NCBI RefSeq assembly: GCF_042652345.1 | Contig: NZ_JBHSJJ010000014.1 | Coordinates: forward strand, 102,278 to 166,277 | Source of the DNA: Negadavirga shengliensis | GTDB lineage: Bacteria > Bacteroidota > Bacteroidia > Cytophagales > Cyclobacteriaceae | Direction of reading: 5' to 3' | Length of the DNA: 64,000 bases | Shown here: one piece after another, positions 1 through 8,307 of the stretch | Numbering within the stretch: the stretch's first letter is position 1 | Layout of the letters: each line of letters begins with the position of its first letter | The notes under the pieces: model-generated | Told to the model about the DNA's origin: nothing | Seen by the model: the letters and a program-made list of their open reading frames with translations, nothing else | The model's database searches: none | Program-made: the position numbers and the translations under genes

Positions 1-443
1 AGGGCGTTAAGGTTTTCTCTCTGGATATTTTCTATAAGCGCCATCTCCAGCATCTGCTGGTCATTGGCTGTCCTGATGTAAGCAGGGATTTTTTCCAATC
101 CTGCAAGTTTAGAAGCCTGAAATCTCCTTTCTCCTGAAATCAACTGGTACTCGTTGTCAGCCAGTCTCCTTACAGTAATGGGCTGGATAATCCCCTGCAC
201 GGCTATGGACTCAGAAAGCTCCTGCAAAGCTTCTTTATCAAAATGTGTCCGTGGCTGGAAGGGGTTTACCTGGATTTCTCCGAGAGGAATCTCGAATATC
301 CCGGCCACGGGATTAGCGGCTTTTTCTGTCTCTGCGTTACCCTTTTGAGGAGAGTCCTGAAGCAATGCCCCCAGTCCTCTCCCCAAAGCGCTCTTCTTCT
401 TGCTGCTTTTGTTGGTTTTGACGTTGGTTTTGTTTTCAGCCAT
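1..443 (-). CDS. parB: ParB/Spo0J chromosome partitioning protein, 3' part missing
   Basis: Only the first 147 codons are inside the window; the gene runs off the left edge. The start is the ATG at 443-441, 15 bp after the parA stop. The N-terminus is Lys-rich and carries the ALGRGLGALL motif, the segment that contacts ParA in this family. The ParB nuclease-like domain follows, with NPFQPR, the GERRFQA box (around residue 110) and ENIQREN near the cut end. ParB binds parS sites, spreads as a CTP-dependent clamp and works with ParA in origin segregation. The HTH and C-terminal dimerisation domains are outside the window. Adjacency to parA makes the call secure. Confidence 0.95.
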   Translation of the reverse strand, partial: MAENKTNVKTNKSSKKKSALGRGLGALLQDSPQKGNAETEKAANPVAGIFEIPLGEIQVNPFQPRTHFDKEALQELSESIAVQGIIQPITVRRLADNEYQLISGERRFQASKLAGLEKIPAYIRTANDQQMLEMALIENIQRENLNA

Positions 444-458
444 GCTGTATTTCTTCTA

Positions 459-1238
459 TCAGTTTACTTTAGCCATGCCGTTTTTTGTGGCAATTTCGTT
501 AGCCAGGTTAAGGTAAGACACCGCCCCCTTTCCCGTAGCATCAAATGCGACTGCCGGCATCCCATAACTTGGAGATTCACCCAATTTGACATTTCTCGGT
601 ATAATGGTTTCGAAAGTCATATTCTTAAAATGCATCCTGACCTCTTCCACCACCTGATTGGAAAGTCTCAATCTAACATCATACATGGTCAAAAGAATCC
701 CCTCAATTTCAAGTCCCTGGTTAAGGCGGGTTTGTATGATCTTGATGGTATTCAGCAATTTACCCAGACCTTCCAATGCAAAATATTCACACTGAACGGG
801 AATGATGACGGAGTTGGCAGCTGTCAATGCATTGATCGTAATCAAGCCAAGTGAAGGCGAACAATCAATGATCACAAAATCATAATCTTCCCGTACCTCC
901 TGGATCACTTCCTTCATTTTTTCCTCCCGGTTATCCAGGTTCACCATTTCCACTTCAGCTCCTACCAAATCGATGTGCGAAGGAACCAAGTCCAGATTCT
1001 CAATTTCCGTATGGATGATGATGTCCTTAATTTCATCTTCGTTTACCATACATTCATATATGCTGGTACTGATGTTTTTGGGATCATATCCGAGGCCTGA
1101 AGTTGTATTGGCCTGGGGATCTGCATCTATAACCAACGTTTTATATTCCAAGACAGCCAAACTGGCCGCAAGGTTCATAGCAGTGGTTGTTTTACCAACC
1201 CCACCTTTCTGATTTGCAATCGCTATTACTTTTCCCAT
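459..1238 (-). CDS. parA: ParA/Soj-type chromosome partitioning ATPase
   Basis: A 259-residue protein of the ParA/MinD P-loop ATPase family. The deviant Walker A motif KGGVGKTT lies at residues 11-18 with the signature lysine K11. VIDADPQAN and FVIIDCSP are the Walker A'/B segments. Length and lack of an N-terminal HTH fit chromosomal Soj-like ParA rather than plasmid ParA. It is encoded 15 bp ahead of parB and 6 bp after the UPF0173 hydrolase, so the three are probably one transcript. ParA binds DNA non-specifically as an ATP dimer and is stimulated by ParB to move parS-bound origins. ATG start at 1238. Confidence 0.97.
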   Translation of the reverse strand: MGKVIAIANQKGGVGKTTTAMNLAASLAVLEYKTLVIDADPQANTTSGLGYDPKNISTSIYECMVNEDEIKDIIIHTEIENLDLVPSHIDLVGAEVEMVNLDNREEKMKEVIQEVREDYDFVIIDCSPSLGLITINALTAANSVIIPVQCEYFALEGLGKLLNTIKIIQTRLNQGLEIEGILLTMYDVRLRLSNQVVEEVRMHFKNMTFETIIPRNVKLGESPSYGMPAVAFDATGKGAVSYLNLANEIATKNGMAKVN

Positions 1239-1244
1239 TATTTC

Positions 1245-1928
1245 TTAAAGGGTGATACTTTCTCCAATATTAAGTAAAACCAGTTCTTTCCCGGCAGTTG
1301 TTGCTGTTTTTTTTGCGTGGTCCTTATCTATTTCCACATAAGGGAAGGTGTCATAATGCATTCCGATGATTTTGTCCGTGCCCACAAAATCGGCGGCCCT
1401 CACCGCATCTTCGATTCCCATTGTAAAATTGTCTCCGATCGGCATGAGGGCAAAATCAATTTCAAACTCATCCGCTATCAGCTTCATGTCATAAGTAAGG
1501 GCCGTGTCCCCCGCAAAATAAAAAGTCCGGGATTCGCTTTGAACCACAAAACCTCCTGGATTGCCGCCAGGACTTCCATCGGGGAGGGTGCTGCTGTGGA
1601 TAGCGTTAACATATTTCACTTTCCCAAAATCAAATTTTTTAGCCCCACCATGGTTCATCGGATGAACGTTTTCAATTCCCTTATCCTGAAACCAGCTCAC
1701 CACTTCAAAATTTGAGACCAAAGTGGCGCCACTGCGTTTGGCTATACTTTCCACATCTGCTACATGGTCACTATGACCATGGGTTACCAATATAAAATCC
1801 GGATGGAGATCCTCTGTATTTATGTCTTTGGCAAGTTCATTAGGTGTAATGAACGGATCAAATAAAACCTTTTTACCCCCAATTGTCGCAATAAATGCAG
1901 AATGTCCTAAATAAGTCAATTCTATCAT
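1245..1928 (-). CDS. UPF0173 family metal-dependent hydrolase (metallo-beta-lactamase fold)
   Basis: A 227-residue protein with the metallo-beta-lactamase fold signature HGHSDH at residues 50-55, which would bind two metal ions, and a later FAGDTAL segment. It matches the UPF0173 group of small stand-alone hydrolases, which starts with a TYLGHSAF strand as here. I take the ATG at 1928; an in-frame TTG at 1940 would add four residues, but the family normally begins right at the first beta strand. Its substrate is unknown. It is the promoter-proximal gene of the apparent hydrolase-parA-parB transcript; no link to partitioning is implied by the sequence. Confidence 0.88.
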   Translation of the reverse strand: MIELTYLGHSAFIATIGGKKVLFDPFITPNELAKDINTEDLHPDFILVTHGHSDHVADVESIAKRSGATLVSNFEVVSWFQDKGIENVHPMNHGGAKKFDFGKVKYVNAIHSSTLPDGSPGGNPGGFVVQSESRTFYFAGDTALTYDMKLIADEFEIDFALMPIGDNFTMGIEDAVRAADFVGTDKIIGMHYDTFPYVEIDKDHAKKTATTAGKELVLLNIGESITL

Positions 1929-1961
1929 GTCCTTTGTCAATTTTAGTTCACGAAAGGTTTA

Positions 1962-1969
1962 CAAATATA
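1962..1969 (-). promoter_or_regulatory. -7 element upstream of the hydrolase-parA-parB transcript
   Basis: Read on the minus strand this is TATATTTG, an exact match to the Bacteroidota -7 consensus TAnnTTTG, about 33 bp before the ATG at 1928. I see no clean TTTG -33 element at the right distance, so this is a partial match. Confidence 0.4.
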
Positions 1970-2097
1970 TCATTTAAATCGAAACTACAGAGAGGAATTT
2001 TTCCAAATGAGGGTTCATCCAACCCATAAATCATTCAATTTAAACGGTTTAAAACATTTTATTAAGGACAAAGATTGGGATTAAAAAGTTACGATAC

Positions 2098-2127
2098 AAA
2101 AAGAGGGACATGTAATCCATGTCCCTC
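2098..2127 (-). terminator. Rho-independent terminator after yidC
   Basis: On the minus strand a perfect 10-bp stem (GAGGGACATG at 2118-2127 pairing with CATGTCCCTC at 2103-2112, 5-nt loop) is followed at once by TTTTT. It sits 22 bp beyond the yidC stop codon and would end the pyrG-yidC transcript. Confidence 0.88.
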
Positions 2128-2148
2128 CGGCCGTTTTGTGAAAACTTA

Positions 2149-3963
2149 TCACATCTTTTTTCTTTTCTTTTTTGGCGCTGTGTTTTTTGTTTCAGCAGCC
2201 TTCATGGCCTCTTCCAATCTCATTTGGAACTTTGATTTTTTCTTGTTGGCATTCTTGATTTTGCTCTCTTCGATTTTCTGTCTGATTTTATCGTCATCCA
2301 CAAATTGCTTGATCAAAGCCTGCTGCCCAAAAGTCACCATATTGGAAACAAAATAGTAGAAGCTCAATGCTGCTGGAAAGGAATTAAGCACAAACATGAA
2401 CACTACCGGCATGATATAACCGATGTTTTTCATTGGTCCCTGTGCTGTGGTCAGCTGGTTATTGAAATGCGTATAAGCCAACTGTGACAGCGTCATCAAG
2501 AGGGTAAACAAACTTACATGCGCGCCATAGAAAGGAATCGTGAAAGGCAGATTAATGATGGAATCGTAAGTAGAAAGGTCATGTGCCCAAAGAAAGGACT
2601 CCTGCCTCAACTCAATGGAGTTCGGAAAGAAAAAGAACATCGCCAAGAGGAAAGGCATCTGCAGCAGCATCGGCAAACACCCGGAGATGGGACTCACCCC
2701 CAACTTGCTGAAAAGCTTCATCTGCTCCTGCTGCATCTTTGCCTGGTCTTCACCGTACTTCTCCTTCAGCTCATCAATTTCAGGCTTGATCACCCGCATT
2801 TTAGCCATGCCGATATAGGACTTATAGGTAAGCGGCAACAAAAACAACTTAATGATGAAAACAATCAGGATAATGATCACCCCGTAATTGTCGAAGAAGT
2901 TTTCCAACCAGTGAAACAGGTTTACGATGATGTATTTGTTTACCCAACTCACAAAAAAGTACCCCATGTCCACGTTCTTGTCAAAATCAGGGGCCACTCT
3001 CCGAAGGATGTTATAATTGTTGGGGCCAAAATAGTAGCTCACTTCGCCATCAGTGGGCAGGACCAGTGTGGCATACATGTTCTTTTCCGCTGATTCATCC
3101 AGCGGCGTATCCTGTGCCAGGTTTCCGCTTTGGAAACTATCATGAGCGATAATACCGGAAGTGAAAAAACGCTGTTTAAAGGCGACCCACTTAAGCGGCT
3201 TGCTCACCTGATCGGCATCTTCGGAATTACCGGTAGTCAGGTAATCATAAGAGCCATCAACCGTATAGTAATTCATGTAGGTCTTCCTTCTGGATTCTTC
3301 GAGGTCTCCTTCCAACCGCTTCAGTTTACTTTCCCAGTTTACCGTAAGATTTTGATCCGCCAGCTGATTGCTCAACCCTTCTGTGGTCAGCCTATGGTTT
3401 AATAAGAAACCTTTCTCCGGAAGTGTATAAACCCTTTCCAGCCTTCCTGAGCCGGTATTGGCCGTGAAGACAACCTGCCTGGCGGATTGTCCATCCACCT
3501 CTGAGCTCCTTTCGGATGCTTCGAAAAAAAGCCGGTTAACACTCAGGTTCCCCTGGGATGTATTAAGCTGGTAATCAATGGTACTGCTTTCGGAATCCAT
3601 CAATATCAAGGGATTTTGGGCCCAAGTCTTGAAGTTCTTCAGTTCCACATATTTTATTTCACCCCCTTTGCTGGAGAATATTACTTTGATGTCCTGATTT
3701 TCCAGCACGACTTCCTTTTCCACACCTTGTGTTAAAGCGGCAAAAACACCGTACTGTTGACGGAGTCTTTGGTCAGTCACACTGTCCACTTCATCTGTCC
3801 GGAAAGTGCCGTTCTCTTCCCCATCTTCATCATAAGACCTTAACTCTGTCTGTGAAGGAGGGGTCTGCTGTTCGGCCGGTTCCGGCGGATTCGCAAAAAA
3901 GAGAGAATATACCAGAATGACCGCCGCGAAAAGGATAAGTCCTGTCGCTTGATTTTTATCCAT
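2149..3963 (-). CDS. yidC: Membrane protein insertase YidC
   Basis: A 604-residue YidC/Oxa1 family insertase that integrates proteins into the inner membrane, alone or with SecYEG. It has an N-terminal signal-anchor helix (residues about 5-25), a large periplasmic beta domain (about 60-340) typical of Gram-negative YidC, then the conserved five-helix insertase core with the amphipathic GMAKMRVIKPEIDELKEKYG coupling helix around residue 390, and a very basic Lys-rich tail that contacts ribosomes. Length is normal for Bacteroidota. It lies 57 bp downstream of pyrG on the same strand and is followed by a strong terminator, so pyrG-yidC is probably an operon. Confidence 0.96.
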   Translation of the reverse strand: MDKNQATGLILFAAVILVYSLFFANPPEPAEQQTPPSQTELRSYDEDGEENGTFRTDEVDSVTDQRLRQQYGVFAALTQGVEKEVVLENQDIKVIFSSKGGEIKYVELKNFKTWAQNPLILMDSESSTIDYQLNTSQGNLSVNRLFFEASERSSEVDGQSARQVVFTANTGSGRLERVYTLPEKGFLLNHRLTTEGLSNQLADQNLTVNWESKLKRLEGDLEESRRKTYMNYYTVDGSYDYLTTGNSEDADQVSKPLKWVAFKQRFFTSGIIAHDSFQSGNLAQDTPLDESAEKNMYATLVLPTDGEVSYYFGPNNYNILRRVAPDFDKNVDMGYFFVSWVNKYIIVNLFHWLENFFDNYGVIIILIVFIIKLFLLPLTYKSYIGMAKMRVIKPEIDELKEKYGEDQAKMQQEQMKLFSKLGVSPISGCLPMLLQMPFLLAMFFFFPNSIELRQESFLWAHDLSTYDSIINLPFTIPFYGAHVSLFTLLMTLSQLAYTHFNNQLTTAQGPMKNIGYIMPVVFMFVLNSFPAALSFYYFVSNMVTFGQQALIKQFVDDDKIRQKIEESKIKNANKKKSKFQMRLEEAMKAAETKNTAPKKKRKKM

Positions 3964-4020
3964 AATTCAATAATTTATTCATTGGGCACGGGCCCTTAAT
4001 TTTAGCTCTGAAATGATGGT

Positions 4021-5640
4021 TTATTTGTCCTGTTTTCTGTCAGAAACCGCTTTGATAAAGCGCACAAACAAGGGATGCGGATTGAGAACCGTACTCTTGT
4101 ATTCCGGATGAAACTGAGTCCCCAAATACCAGGGATGGTCTTTAAGTTCTATGATTTCCACTAATCCTGTACCAGGATTCCTCCCTGCTGCCAACATTCC
4201 TTTTTCTTCAAATTTACTAAGGTATTTATTATTAAACTCATACCGGTGCCTGTGTCGTTCCGTTATTTTTGGTTTGCCATACGCTGTGCCTGCCTTGGTA
4301 CCCTTCACCAGTTCACATGGATAAGCTCCCAGCCTCATGGTACCACCCATCTGGGTAATGGTTTTCTGGTCTTCCATTAGGAAGATTACCGGTTCCTTGC
4401 AATCCGGATCCATTTCAGTGGAACAGGCGTCCTTCAACCCCAACACATTTCTGGCAAACTCAATAACGGCAATCTGCATTCCCAGACAAATCCCAAAATA
4501 GGGAATGAGATTCTCCCGGGCATATTTAGCTGCCTCAAGTTTACCATCCACACCCCTTAAACCAAAACCCGGCGCAACCAGGATCCCATCCATTTCACCA
4601 AGTTTTTTGTCTACATTGTCCTTGTTGATCTCCTCCGAGGAGATCAGGTGCAAATTTACCCTGCATTCCAACGATGTCCCCGCATGGATGAAAGACTCGA
4701 TAATAGACTTATAGGCATCAGGAAGAGATACATATTTTCCGACCAACGCGATTTCCACTTCCTGGGTAGGGTTTTTGAGTTTCCCCAAAAACTCCTTCCA
4801 CTGTTCCAACTCCGTATTCGTTTTGGAAGGTATTTTTAACCTGCTCAACACCCTCTCATCAAGTTTCTCCTTTTTCATGAGCAACGGGACATCATAAATG
4901 GATTCCGCATCCATGGCTTCTATGACACAGTTGAGTTGCACGTTACAGAATAAGGCGATCTTCTTCTTCACATCGAGCGGGAGATGCATCTCCGTCCGGC
5001 AAACCAAAATATCCGGTTGTACCCCTGCCTCCAAAAGCTGTTTGACAGAATGCTGTGTAGGCTTGGTCTTCAGCTCTTTGGCCGCCGCCAAATAGGGTAT
5101 AAGCGTAAGATGAATTACCAAGAAGTTATTGGGACCCAGATCCCATCGTGCCTGCCTCACCGCCTCCACAAAAGGCAATGATTCAATATCTCCCACACAA
5201 CCCCCTATTTCCGTAATGATGACATCATATTTTCCATTCTGTCCCAACTTGTAGAAGTTGTTCTTGATCTCATCGGTTATATGGGGAATTACCTGCACGG
5301 TTTTGCCGAGATATTCCCCTTTTCTCTCCTTGGTAATGACATTGTTGTAAATCCTTCCCGTCGTCACATTATTGTCCTGGGAAGTTGTCGTATTCAGGAA
5401 ACGTTCATAATGACCTAAATCAAGATCGGTTTCCGCACCATCCTCCGTTACGTAACACTCCCCATGTTCATAAGGGTTAAGGGTTCCCGGGTCAATATTA
5501 AGGTAGGGATCAAATTTTTGGATGGTCACCGATATGCCTCTGGATTGTAACAGTTTGGCAAGAGAAGCAGCAATTATACCTTTTCCAAGTGATGAAGTAA
5601 CTCCACCCGTGATAAAGATGTGTTTTGTAGACGAGGCCAT
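4021..5640 (-). CDS. pyrG: CTP synthase (glutamine hydrolysing)
   Basis: A 539-residue two-domain CTP synthase converting UTP, ATP and glutamine to CTP in pyrimidine synthesis. The N-terminal amidoligase domain begins with the GGVTSSLGKGI phosphate-binding loop (residues about 12-22) and contains FDPYLNIDPGT. The C-terminal class I glutamine amidotransferase domain contains the nucleophile loop FGICLGMQ (around residue 385) and the GTQFHPEY His/Glu pair near the end. Full length, with an ATG at 5640. Two -7-like promoter elements lie just upstream at 5683-5700. Confidence 0.98.
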   Translation of the reverse strand: MASSTKHIFITGGVTSSLGKGIIAASLAKLLQSRGISVTIQKFDPYLNIDPGTLNPYEHGECYVTEDGAETDLDLGHYERFLNTTTSQDNNVTTGRIYNNVITKERKGEYLGKTVQVIPHITDEIKNNFYKLGQNGKYDVIITEIGGCVGDIESLPFVEAVRQARWDLGPNNFLVIHLTLIPYLAAAKELKTKPTQHSVKQLLEAGVQPDILVCRTEMHLPLDVKKKIALFCNVQLNCVIEAMDAESIYDVPLLMKKEKLDERVLSRLKIPSKTNTELEQWKEFLGKLKNPTQEVEIALVGKYVSLPDAYKSIIESFIHAGTSLECRVNLHLISSEEINKDNVDKKLGEMDGILVAPGFGLRGVDGKLEAAKYARENLIPYFGICLGMQIAVIEFARNVLGLKDACSTEMDPDCKEPVIFLMEDQKTITQMGGTMRLGAYPCELVKGTKAGTAYGKPKITERHRHRYEFNNKYLSKFEEKGMLAAGRNPGTGLVEIIELKDHPWYLGTQFHPEYKSTVLNPHPLFVRFIKAVSDRKQDK

Positions 5641-5682
5641 AAGAACGGTTGTATGAAATTTTGTTTAGATTCTTATGGGGCT

Positions 5683-5700
5683 CAAAATTAGACAAAATTA
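5683..5700 (-). promoter_or_regulatory. Candidate pyrG promoter (two overlapping -7 elements)
   Basis: On the minus strand two copies of TAATTTTG, each matching TAnnTTTG, occur 10 bp apart (5690-5683 and 5700-5693), 43-60 bp before the pyrG ATG. No good -33 TTTG was found at the expected distance, so transcription start assignment is tentative. Confidence 0.4.
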
Positions 5701-5915
5701 TTGATTTGATGACGGTGATTAGCGGTAAAATTTTGTCAGTTCTAACAGTGGTCCTTTAAAGGTTTAATTATCAATTCTATGATTGAATGCCAAAACATAA
5801 GGCATAAATGTTTAAAAAAACCACTATGGGCACAAAACATCAAGATTATCCGTACGAAAAACCATATGGGAGAAAATGCCGAAATAACAAACTCCAGACA
5901 TTCACGGACAAATCC

Positions 5916-7235
5916 TTACCACCTTACTGGTTGAAAAGACCATTCAGGATGTATCTTTTTCATTTCGGTTTCATCATCCCTTTTCCTGAATCCACAGCGA
6001 AGGTAATTTTGGTGGAGTCTATCCAAAACATCCCTGTCTATTTCCACCCCTAAGCCCGGGCCGGCAGGCACGGCCACTGCTCCTTCTTCAAATTTTAACT
6101 TTCCTCCCTTTATCACTTCGTCCGGTTGCCAGGGATAATGGGTATCCAGTGCATATGGCATATCAGGTAAAGCGGCACCCAGATGCACCATCGCAGCCAA
6201 AGATATACCCAGGTGGCTATTGGAATGCATGGACAAATCTCTGCCAAATGTCCGGCAGATGCGCGAAAGCTCTATGGAAGCCCGCAATCCTCCCCAAAAA
6301 TGGTGATCGCTCAATATGATATCCTCGGCCCCTAACCGTATACTGGAAGGTATGTCGTCAAATGATGTCGTACACATGTTGGTGGCCAGCGGAGTACCCA
6401 GCTGCTTTCTTAACCAAGCCATATTTTCCTGACCTCTTACCGGGTCTTCCAGATATTCAAGGATGGGCTCCATTTCTTTACCGTACCGGAGCGCGGTCTC
6501 GGGTTTCCATATGGCATTGGGGTCAAACCTTAAAGGGATTTCGGGACCGAATTCCCGAAAAAGCGCATGCATACTATCTACTTCCAACCTGGGCTCAAAA
6601 GCGCCTCCCTTCAACTTGATGGATTGGAAACCAAAATCCTTACACATTGCCTGAGCCTGTCTGACGATACCTTGAGGATCCACCGCTTCCTCCTGTCGTG
6701 CCGCGGCCCATCCGGCTTCCCCCGGGGATTTGCCAAAACCCTGCTCCCCCCCGGCACCTTCATACTTAAAAAACAGATATGCTGCAAACGGTACCCGATC
6801 GCGCATTTTACCGCCTAACAGATCCACAACAGGACGGTTGATTATTTTGCCAATGATATCCAGGCATGCGACTTCTATCGCGCTGAATACATGGACCAAT
6901 TTCCGTTGGTCCCAAGGCGTGTCTCCCCTTTCCATAGCGGACTCTTTCCCAAAAAAACGGTCCAGACGACGCTGTATATCGGACAGGTGAAAAGGATCAC
7001 TCCCCACGATAATATCTGCGGCATTCCCCAAAGACTGGTCTATTTGTTCATTTCCCGGAATCTCGCTGATTCCGCTTACGCCATCCGCGGTCACCAATTC
7101 CACAATGGTGCGCAGCGCATAGGGTGCATGCAAACCCGCCGCATTCAAAAGCGGCGGATCCACAACGGCAATGGGGGTAATGCGTATTTCCTTTATGACA
7201 GGACCTTTTTTGGCACTAAAATTTGCAATTTGCAT
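5916..7235 (-). CDS. gudD: Glucarate dehydratase (enolase superfamily)
   Basis: A 439-residue mandelate-racemase-like enolase superfamily member that would dehydrate D-glucarate (or idarate) to 5-dehydro-4-deoxy-D-glucarate. The capping-domain signature PLLNAAGLHAPYALRTIVEL (29-48) is diagnostic for the GudD group. The active-site set is intact: KLK at 207-209, D238 and N240 in DPNAIW, E263/D264 in LEDP, N286, D310 and H341, closely matching the positions known for E. coli GudD. It is the last gene of the locus, directly downstream of garR and co-directional with garL. I see no terminator in the 275 bp between it and pyrG. Confidence 0.93.
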   Translation of the reverse strand: MQIANFSAKKGPVIKEIRITPIAVVDPPLLNAAGLHAPYALRTIVELVTADGVSGISEIPGNEQIDQSLGNAADIIVGSDPFHLSDIQRRLDRFFGKESAMERGDTPWDQRKLVHVFSAIEVACLDIIGKIINRPVVDLLGGKMRDRVPFAAYLFFKYEGAGGEQGFGKSPGEAGWAAARQEEAVDPQGIVRQAQAMCKDFGFQSIKLKGGAFEPRLEVDSMHALFREFGPEIPLRFDPNAIWKPETALRYGKEMEPILEYLEDPVRGQENMAWLRKQLGTPLATNMCTTSFDDIPSSIRLGAEDIILSDHHFWGGLRASIELSRICRTFGRDLSMHSNSHLGISLAAMVHLGAALPDMPYALDTHYPWQPDEVIKGGKLKFEEGAVAVPAGPGLGVEIDRDVLDRLHQNYLRCGFRKRDDETEMKKIHPEWSFQPVRW

Positions 7236-7256
7236 AGGTATGGTGTCTATAAAAAG

Positions 7257-8132
7257 TTATTCAAGGTTGGCCAATTTTTCCATTAACAACGCCAGGGCAC
7301 TATGGTCTTTTTCGCCTTGATCAGATGCCAATACAGCATCCATATGACTCGCCACCAAAGCAGAGCCGTAAAGCGGTACAGAAAACTCCTTACCCGCCAT
7401 CAGGGCGATATTCATGTCTTTTCTGTGTAATTTGATTTTAAAACCGGGATCAAAGTTCCTGTCAATGATACGCTGGCCATGGAGGTCCAATATGCGGCTT
7501 TGGGCAAAGCCTCCCAACAAAGCTTCTCTCATCTTTTCAAGGTTCACACCCGCTTTTTTTGCCAGGGTGAATGACTCCGCCACCGCCTGTATGGTCATGC
7601 CCACAATCATTTGGTTACAGGCTTTGGTCATTTGGCCTGCCCCGGCATCCCCTATGAGGACCGCACTTTTCCCCATTACTTCAAAAAGCGGCTTTACTTT
7701 GTCAAAAGCTCCCTGACTTCCTCCCACCATGATGGAAAGCGTTCCCGCCTCCGCTCCTACCTGACCACCGGAAACCGGTGCATCCAATGCCTCAACCCCT
7801 TTCTCTTTCAGAGCCGCATCTATTTCCCTAGCCGTGGACGGGGAAATGGTAGACATGTCTACGAAAACAGAACCGGGTTTGATGCCATCAAGAACACCAT
7901 CCTTTCCAAGAACTACTTCCTTTACCTCCGGAGAATCAGGCAACATTGTAATCACTATTTCTGAGTTTGCCGCAACTTCTTTACAGGTGGAAAATGCTTC
8001 CGCACCCTTATGGGTCAAATCCCCCGCAGCCTTGTTCTTGTCCAGCACAATGATTTCATAGCCCGCCTCCATTAAATTCAAGGCCATCGGTTTTCCCATA
8101 ATTCCTAATCCTATAAATCCTATTCTTTGCAT
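7257..8132 (-). CDS. garR: 2-hydroxy-3-oxopropionate (tartronate semialdehyde) reductase
   Basis: A 291-residue beta-hydroxyacid dehydrogenase. The N-terminal NAD(P) Rossmann motif GFIGLGIMGKPMA starts at residue 5, the substrate-binding APVSGGQVGAEAGTL segment is at 118-132, and the catalytic lysine is K170 in GQMTKACNQMI. In the glucarate pathway GarR reduces tartronate semialdehyde, released by the GarL aldolase, to D-glycerate. Context (gudD 21 bp downstream, garL in the same run) supports this over other beta-hydroxyacid dehydrogenases such as 3-hydroxyisobutyrate dehydrogenase. Confidence 0.92.
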   Translation of the reverse strand: MQRIGFIGLGIMGKPMALNLMEAGYEIIVLDKNKAAGDLTHKGAEAFSTCKEVAANSEIVITMLPDSPEVKEVVLGKDGVLDGIKPGSVFVDMSTISPSTAREIDAALKEKGVEALDAPVSGGQVGAEAGTLSIMVGGSQGAFDKVKPLFEVMGKSAVLIGDAGAGQMTKACNQMIVGMTIQAVAESFTLAKKAGVNLEKMREALLGGFAQSRILDLHGQRIIDRNFDPGFKIKLHRKDMNIALMAGKEFSVPLYGSALVASHMDAVLASDQGEKDHSALALLMEKLANLE

Positions 8133-8285
8133 GGTTAATTGGTTTTATTAAAAATATTGGTTATCAGTTATTTACGTATTTAAATTTAAGTCAAAACTAT
8201 AATGGTTCAGCGCCTGCTTTCAATGAGCCAACGCGGGGTAGTATCCTCAGGAGGAGTACATCCTTAACCCATGCCTGAACTGTAA

Positions 8286-8307
8286 CAGAAGGTGTCCGCC
8301 TTCTTTT
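8286..8307 (+). terminator. Terminator-like hairpin opposing the neighbouring minus-strand gene
   Basis: On the plus strand AGAAGG (8287-8292) and CCTTCT (8299-8304) form a short stem followed by a T run reaching the stop codon of the minus-strand gene that ends at 8308. All nearby genes are on the minus strand, so its orientation would only stop antisense transcription. The stem is short and this may be chance. Confidence 0.3.

Noticed and set aside
243..854. Plus-strand reading frame of 203 codons opposite parB and parA
   Set aside because: It is antisense to two well-supported partition genes, and its translation shows no domain or signal.
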